Source of the DNA: a virus
Direction: 5' to 3' (one strand)
Length of the DNA stretch: 29,486 bases
IMG/VR virus record: IMGVR_UViG_3300048032_000044
Span: 1-29,486 of that record
Notes under the pieces: model-generated
Database searches by the model: none
The model's input: the letters and a program-made list of their open reading frames with translations, nothing else
What the model was told of the DNA's origin: nothing
In this document: piece after piece, positions 27,711-29,486 of the stretch
Position numbering within the stretch: the first letter of the stretch is position 1
How the letters are laid out: every line of letters begins with the position of its first letter
Made by a program: the position numbers and the translations under genes

Positions 27711-29486
27711 GTATATACAAGTCAAGCAGTTTAGCAATGCTTCCTACTGCGTATAAGGATGGGAAGTTGTATAGTGTACGCCCTACTCCCGAATATGGAG
27801 CAGAGTCAGTAACTAACGGAACTTTTAATAGTGATTTAAGCGGTTGGACAATAAATAATGCAAATGCAGGAAATGTTGTAGAATGGTCAGCAGGTCAAGC
27901 GCATTTAAAAAGAACTGCGTCAGCAGCAACTGAATTAAGACAATCAACTTTAGTAGTTGGAAAAAAGTATTATGTCAATGTAGATGTAAATATCATAGGT
28001 GACTCAACAGGTGGAGCATTAGAGTATAATGGGAGTGCAAGATTTATTTTTAATCAAGGTGTCAACTCTTTCAAGTTTACTGCTTCTACGACTTTGTTTT
28101 CATTTATCTGTTTAAGCAATACTACCGAATACTACATTGACAATATATCAATTAAAGAGGTGCTTGTTGAGGATGGGGATTTTACATTTAGTAGGGGTTC
28201 AAATCTTGCTGCTACAAGGGTAGATGTTAATGGTCTTATTGAGAAGGGTAGAGAGAATCTCTTGCTGCAATCAAATCAGTTTGATACTACTTGGAGTCAA
28301 TCAGGAGTTACACTTACAGGAGGTCAAACAGGATATGATGGTTCAAGCGATGCTTGGGAAATGGAGAAAGGTGCTTCTTCATATCGTAGAGTTAGCCAAT
28401 CCGTTTCTTTGAGCGGTGTTCAAACATTAAGCGTATATGCAAAAGCGAATACTCAAGATGTTGTTTCATTGTGGTGTGATGGTACATCAACTGACCCTGC
28501 GGTTGCCTTTAATTTAACAACTCTTTCTTGGGTTTATGGTTCATCTAACTACATAGAAAGAGGATACGAATCAGTAGGCAATGGATGGTATAGAGTATGG
28601 ATGTCTTATACAAACACCATTAGTCAAGTTAGAATTTATGTAGGATGGAATGATAGTGATGCAGGTAGCATCTACATCCAAGACGCTCAATTAGAGCAAG
28701 GCTTGGTTGCTACTGACTACATTGAGACAGGAGCATCTACTGCACAAGCAGGTATATTAGAGGACTTACCGAGATTAGATTATAGTGGTGGTGCTTCGTG
28801 TCCTGCTCTTTTACTTGAGCCTCAAAGAACGAATATATTTAGTCATAGTGAATACTTTGGAGGAATGCCATATCAAACTCGTGTAATAATTACCGACAAT
28901 GCTATAGTATCTCCAGAGGGTGTATCTAATGCTGCAAAATTAGTAGCAACAACTGCTAATGGTAGTCACGGAGTTGATTACATACCAAATGTGATAGCAG
29001 CATCTTATTCTATGAGTGTCTATGCTAAAGCAGGGGAAACAAGTAAATTTGTTTTATTAACAAACAATAGAGGCTCTAATGTAGCAAGAGGTTTTGATGT
29101 TAGTAACGGAACTACTTTCGCAAGTGATTTAGGAGGATATGGTGAACCAACTTCATATTCAATCACGGAGGTAGGGAATGATTGGTACTATTGCACTATT
29201 CAATTTAGCAAGACATCTTCAGGTGGTTCAGGTAATGGTATTACATTAACAAATGCTGATGGGCAACACTCATTTACAGGGAATGGAACTGATGGAATGT
29301 ATTTCTATGGGTGGCAGATGGAGCAAGGAAGTTACCCTACAAGTTACATACCTACATATGGTTCTGCGGTTACGAGGTCTTTTGATGAATGTATTGATGC
29401 AGGAGATAATGCAGTAATAGAATCTACGCAAGGAACAATATATGGAGAGCAAAAATCATTAGAGACTGATTTTACTTACAACTACT
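27707..29486 (+). CDS. Receptor-binding tail fibre, N-terminal part (3' end outside window)
   Basis: Open to the last base: 593 complete codons, no stop. N-terminus MSIYKSSSLAMLPTAYKDGK is a likely attachment segment. Then a jelly-roll-like carbohydrate-binding module (NGTFNSDLSGWTIN to YYIDNISIKEV, about residues 42-150), a module ending SIYIQDAQLEQGLVATDYI (nt about 28670-28725), the PRLDY...CPALLLEP linker, and a second module ending MYFYGWQMEQGSYPTSYIPT (about 29300-29355), after which a LamG-like domain appears to begin. Domain order matches the truncated fibre at the window start, so the two are paralogues. No GATC occurs in it. Confidence 0.75.
   Translation, partial: MSIYKSSSLAMLPTAYKDGKLYSVRPTPEYGAESVTNGTFNSDLSGWTINNANAGNVVEWSAGQAHLKRTASAATELRQSTLVVGKKYYVNVDVNIIGDSTGGALEYNGSARFIFNQGVNSFKFTASTTLFSFICLSNTTEYYIDNISIKEVLVEDGDFTFSRGSNLAATRVDVNGLIEKGRENLLLQSNQFDTTWSQSGVTLTGGQTGYDGSSDAWEMEKGASSYRRVSQSVSLSGVQTLSVYAKANTQDVVSLWCDGTSTDPAVAFNLTTLSWVYGSSNYIERGYESVGNGWYRVWMSYTNTISQVRIYVGWNDSDAGSIYIQDAQLEQGLVATDYIETGASTAQAGILEDLPRLDYSGGASCPALLLEPQRTNIFSHSEYFGGMPYQTRVIITDNAIVSPEGVSNAAKLVATTANGSHGVDYIPNVIAASYSMSVYAKAGETSKFVLLTNNRGSNVARGFDVSNGTTFASDLGGYGEPTSYSITEVGNDWYYCTIQFSKTSSGGSGNGITLTNADGQHSFTGNGTDGMYFYGWQMEQGSYPTSYIPTYGSAVTRSFDECIDAGDNAVIESTQGTIYGEQKSLETDFTYNY

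Noticed and set aside
28224-28412. Short + strand frame inside the fibre gene at the window end.
   Set aside because: It lies wholly within the long open fibre frame and has no start context or family resemblance.
1-29486. Window as a complete circular genome closing at its ends.
   Set aside because: The fibre frame leaves one spare base at 29486 while the start frame needs two, and joining gives an early stop; flanking DNA must be missing.

Overview
The window reads as most of the genome of a tailed double-stranded DNA phage, with siphovirus-like features: a tape measure, a tail tube, frameshifted tail chaperones and no recognisable sheath. The likely host is a member of the Bacteroidota, most probably a flavobacterium. 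The reasons are an AT-rich genome, promoter-like boxes resembling the flavobacterial TAnnTTTG element, almost no Shine-Dalgarno sequences, and tail, portal and protease families of the kind carried by marine flavobacterial phages. Every supportable gene is on the + strand and the genes are tightly packed, with many ATGA-type or longer overlaps. No integrase, repressor, tRNA, CRISPR array or insertion sequence was seen. Assignments were made by eye from motifs and family resemblance; no database was searched.

Layout. 1-1694: the 3' end of a receptor-binding fibre and two small genes. 1681-3235: lysis cassette (M15-family endolysin, holin-like protein, small membrane proteins, and a lipoprotein with a C-terminal membrane helix that looks like a one-piece spanin). 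3272-5056: tiny ORFs, a RusA-like resolvase, an SSB-like protein ending in an acidic DDDLPF tail, then a strong terminator. 5100-10842: replication and regulation (DnaB-like helicase, a DnaA-domain-IV protein, an ECF-like sigma factor, two PD-(D/E)XK nucleases, an HNH protein, many small genes). 10855-12439: a ParB-domain protein followed by a glycosyltransferase resembling the TET-associated family, a candidate DNA-modification pair. 12441-27710: packaging and virion genes in the order terminase small and large subunits, frameshifted tail chaperones, a small promoter-to-terminator accessory module, tail completion and baseplate-like proteins, tape measure, S78-type prohead protease, scaffold, major capsid protein, tail tube, portal and head connector. 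27707-29486: a second fibre, cut by the window end.

How it works together. Helicase, SSB-like protein, initiator-like protein, resolvase and RecE-like exonuclease suggest replication and recombination that borrow the host polymerase. The sigma factor could redirect host RNA polymerase to later genes. Terminators at 5027, 15334, 15368, 24002 and 24599 and near-identical promoter-like elements at 8611 and 14653 divide the strand into transcription units.

The most striking signals are: (1) the sequence GATC is absent from about 4.0 kb of fibre-side DNA at the two ends (1-1869 and 27356-29486) but very dense between them; (2) a clear -1 slippery site with about 155 bases coding in two frames in the tail chaperone gene; (3) the ParB plus glycosyltransferase pair; (4) head genes lying after tail genes, with the portal near the end; (5) an accessory module with its own promoter and terminators between two tail genes.
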